Source of the DNA: Pseudomonas sp. QS1027
GTDB lineage: Bacteria > Pseudomonadota > Gammaproteobacteria > Pseudomonadales > Pseudomonadaceae
NCBI RefSeq assembly: GCF_002814235.1
Contig: NZ_PHSU01000048.1
Span: forward strand, 1 to 44,365
Direction: 5' to 3'
Length of the DNA: 44,365 bases
The notes under the pieces were generated by a model, which saw nothing but the letters and a program-made list of their open reading frames with translations, did not search any database and was not told the DNA's origin. Both the position numbers and the translations under genes were made by a program. The stretch's first letter is position 1. Each line of letters starts with the position of its first letter. Positions 44,285 to 44,365 of this stretch are shown piece after piece.

Positions 44285-44365
44285 TGCAGTAGCCGGCTTG
44301 CTGGCGATTGCGATCTCATAGCCGACATCGTTGTCGCCTGAAAAACCGCCATCGCCAGCAAGCCG
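44285..44365. repeat. REP pair (REPIN), cut by the window end
   Basis: Left arm 44285-44308 (TGCAGTAGCCGGCTTGCTGG...) and the beginning of the inverted right arm from 44351 (ATCGCCAGCAAGCCG), running off the end of the sequence. It is the same family as the elements at 1732-1815 and 23428-23511, with a slightly longer spacer (42 bp). It lies about 57 bp after the mltF stop. Confidence 0.85.

Overview
The window is a chromosomal segment of a high-GC gammaproteobacterium, almost certainly a Pseudomonas of the P. fluorescens complex. Support comes from the protein sequences, the Pseudomonas-type gene clusters (xerD-dsbC-hom-thrC, rpsP-rimM-trmD-rplS next to ffh, and purL-mltF), the SadARS/Roc-like signalling locus, and three REP-pair (REPIN) elements of the GGAGCCGGCTTGCTGGCGAT type. 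No tRNA, rRNA, CRISPR array, prophage or transposase was seen. Species assignment is inference.

Layout. 1-7 kb: a small hypothetical protein, an OYE-family flavin oxidoreductase, recJ with a yaeQ-family gene, a family III CoA-transferase, a TIGR02285-type periplasmic protein and a small DUF3509-like protein. 7-12.7 kb: a two-component locus with a BvgS-like hybrid sensor, a REC-EAL protein and a convergent NarL-type regulator, laid out like P. aeruginosa rocS1-rocR-rocA1. 12.8-17.5 kb (minus): xerD, dsbC, hom, thrC. 17.5-21.1 kb (minus): rpsP-rimM-trmD-rplS, and ffh with its own transcription unit. 21.3-23.4 kb (plus): a CcsA-like cytochrome assembly protein and a CorB/CorC-type membrane protein, an arrangement also found next to E. 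coli ffh. 23.8-29.6 kb: an MHS-type MFS transporter, purT, a VUT-family transporter, a gamma-carbonic anhydrase overlapping a DUF1289 gene, two different Nudix hydrolases and an L,D-transpeptidase. 29.7-36.9 kb (plus): a complete N-acetylglucosamine catabolic operon with a GntR regulator, NagA, a SIS-type deaminase (NagB-II-like), a fused EIIA-HPr-EI phosphotransferase and an EIICB permease. 37.1-38.2 kb: a solitary gene for an exported protein resembling the catalytic chain of cholera toxin. 38.3-44.2 kb: a YqfO-like gene and purL (minus), and mltF (plus).

How genes work together. The nag operon describes one pathway: GlcNAc is imported and phosphorylated by EIICB using phosphate relayed through EI, HPr and EIIA on one polypeptide, deacetylated by NagA and deaminated/isomerised to fructose-6-phosphate by the SIS protein, under a GntR/UTRA repressor with candidate operators over its promoter. 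The signalling locus looks like a phosphorelay in which one sensor can feed either a DNA-binding regulator or a REC-EAL competitor.

Most notable. (1) The gene at 37100-38173 encodes a signal peptide followed by two tandem ADP-ribosyltransferase-like domains. The first keeps the Arg, STT and ExE signatures of cholera/heat-labile toxin A chains. The second keeps the fold landmarks and a cysteine pair but has lost the catalytic Arg and Glu. I do not recognise a described system of this form. (2) The EAL domain of the REC-EAL protein lacks several metal- and base-supplying residues while its receiver domain is intact, suggesting a phosphate-competing or protein-binding role instead of c-di-GMP hydrolysis. 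(3) The EIICB permease carries a second IIB domain without the phospho-cysteine at the canonical position.
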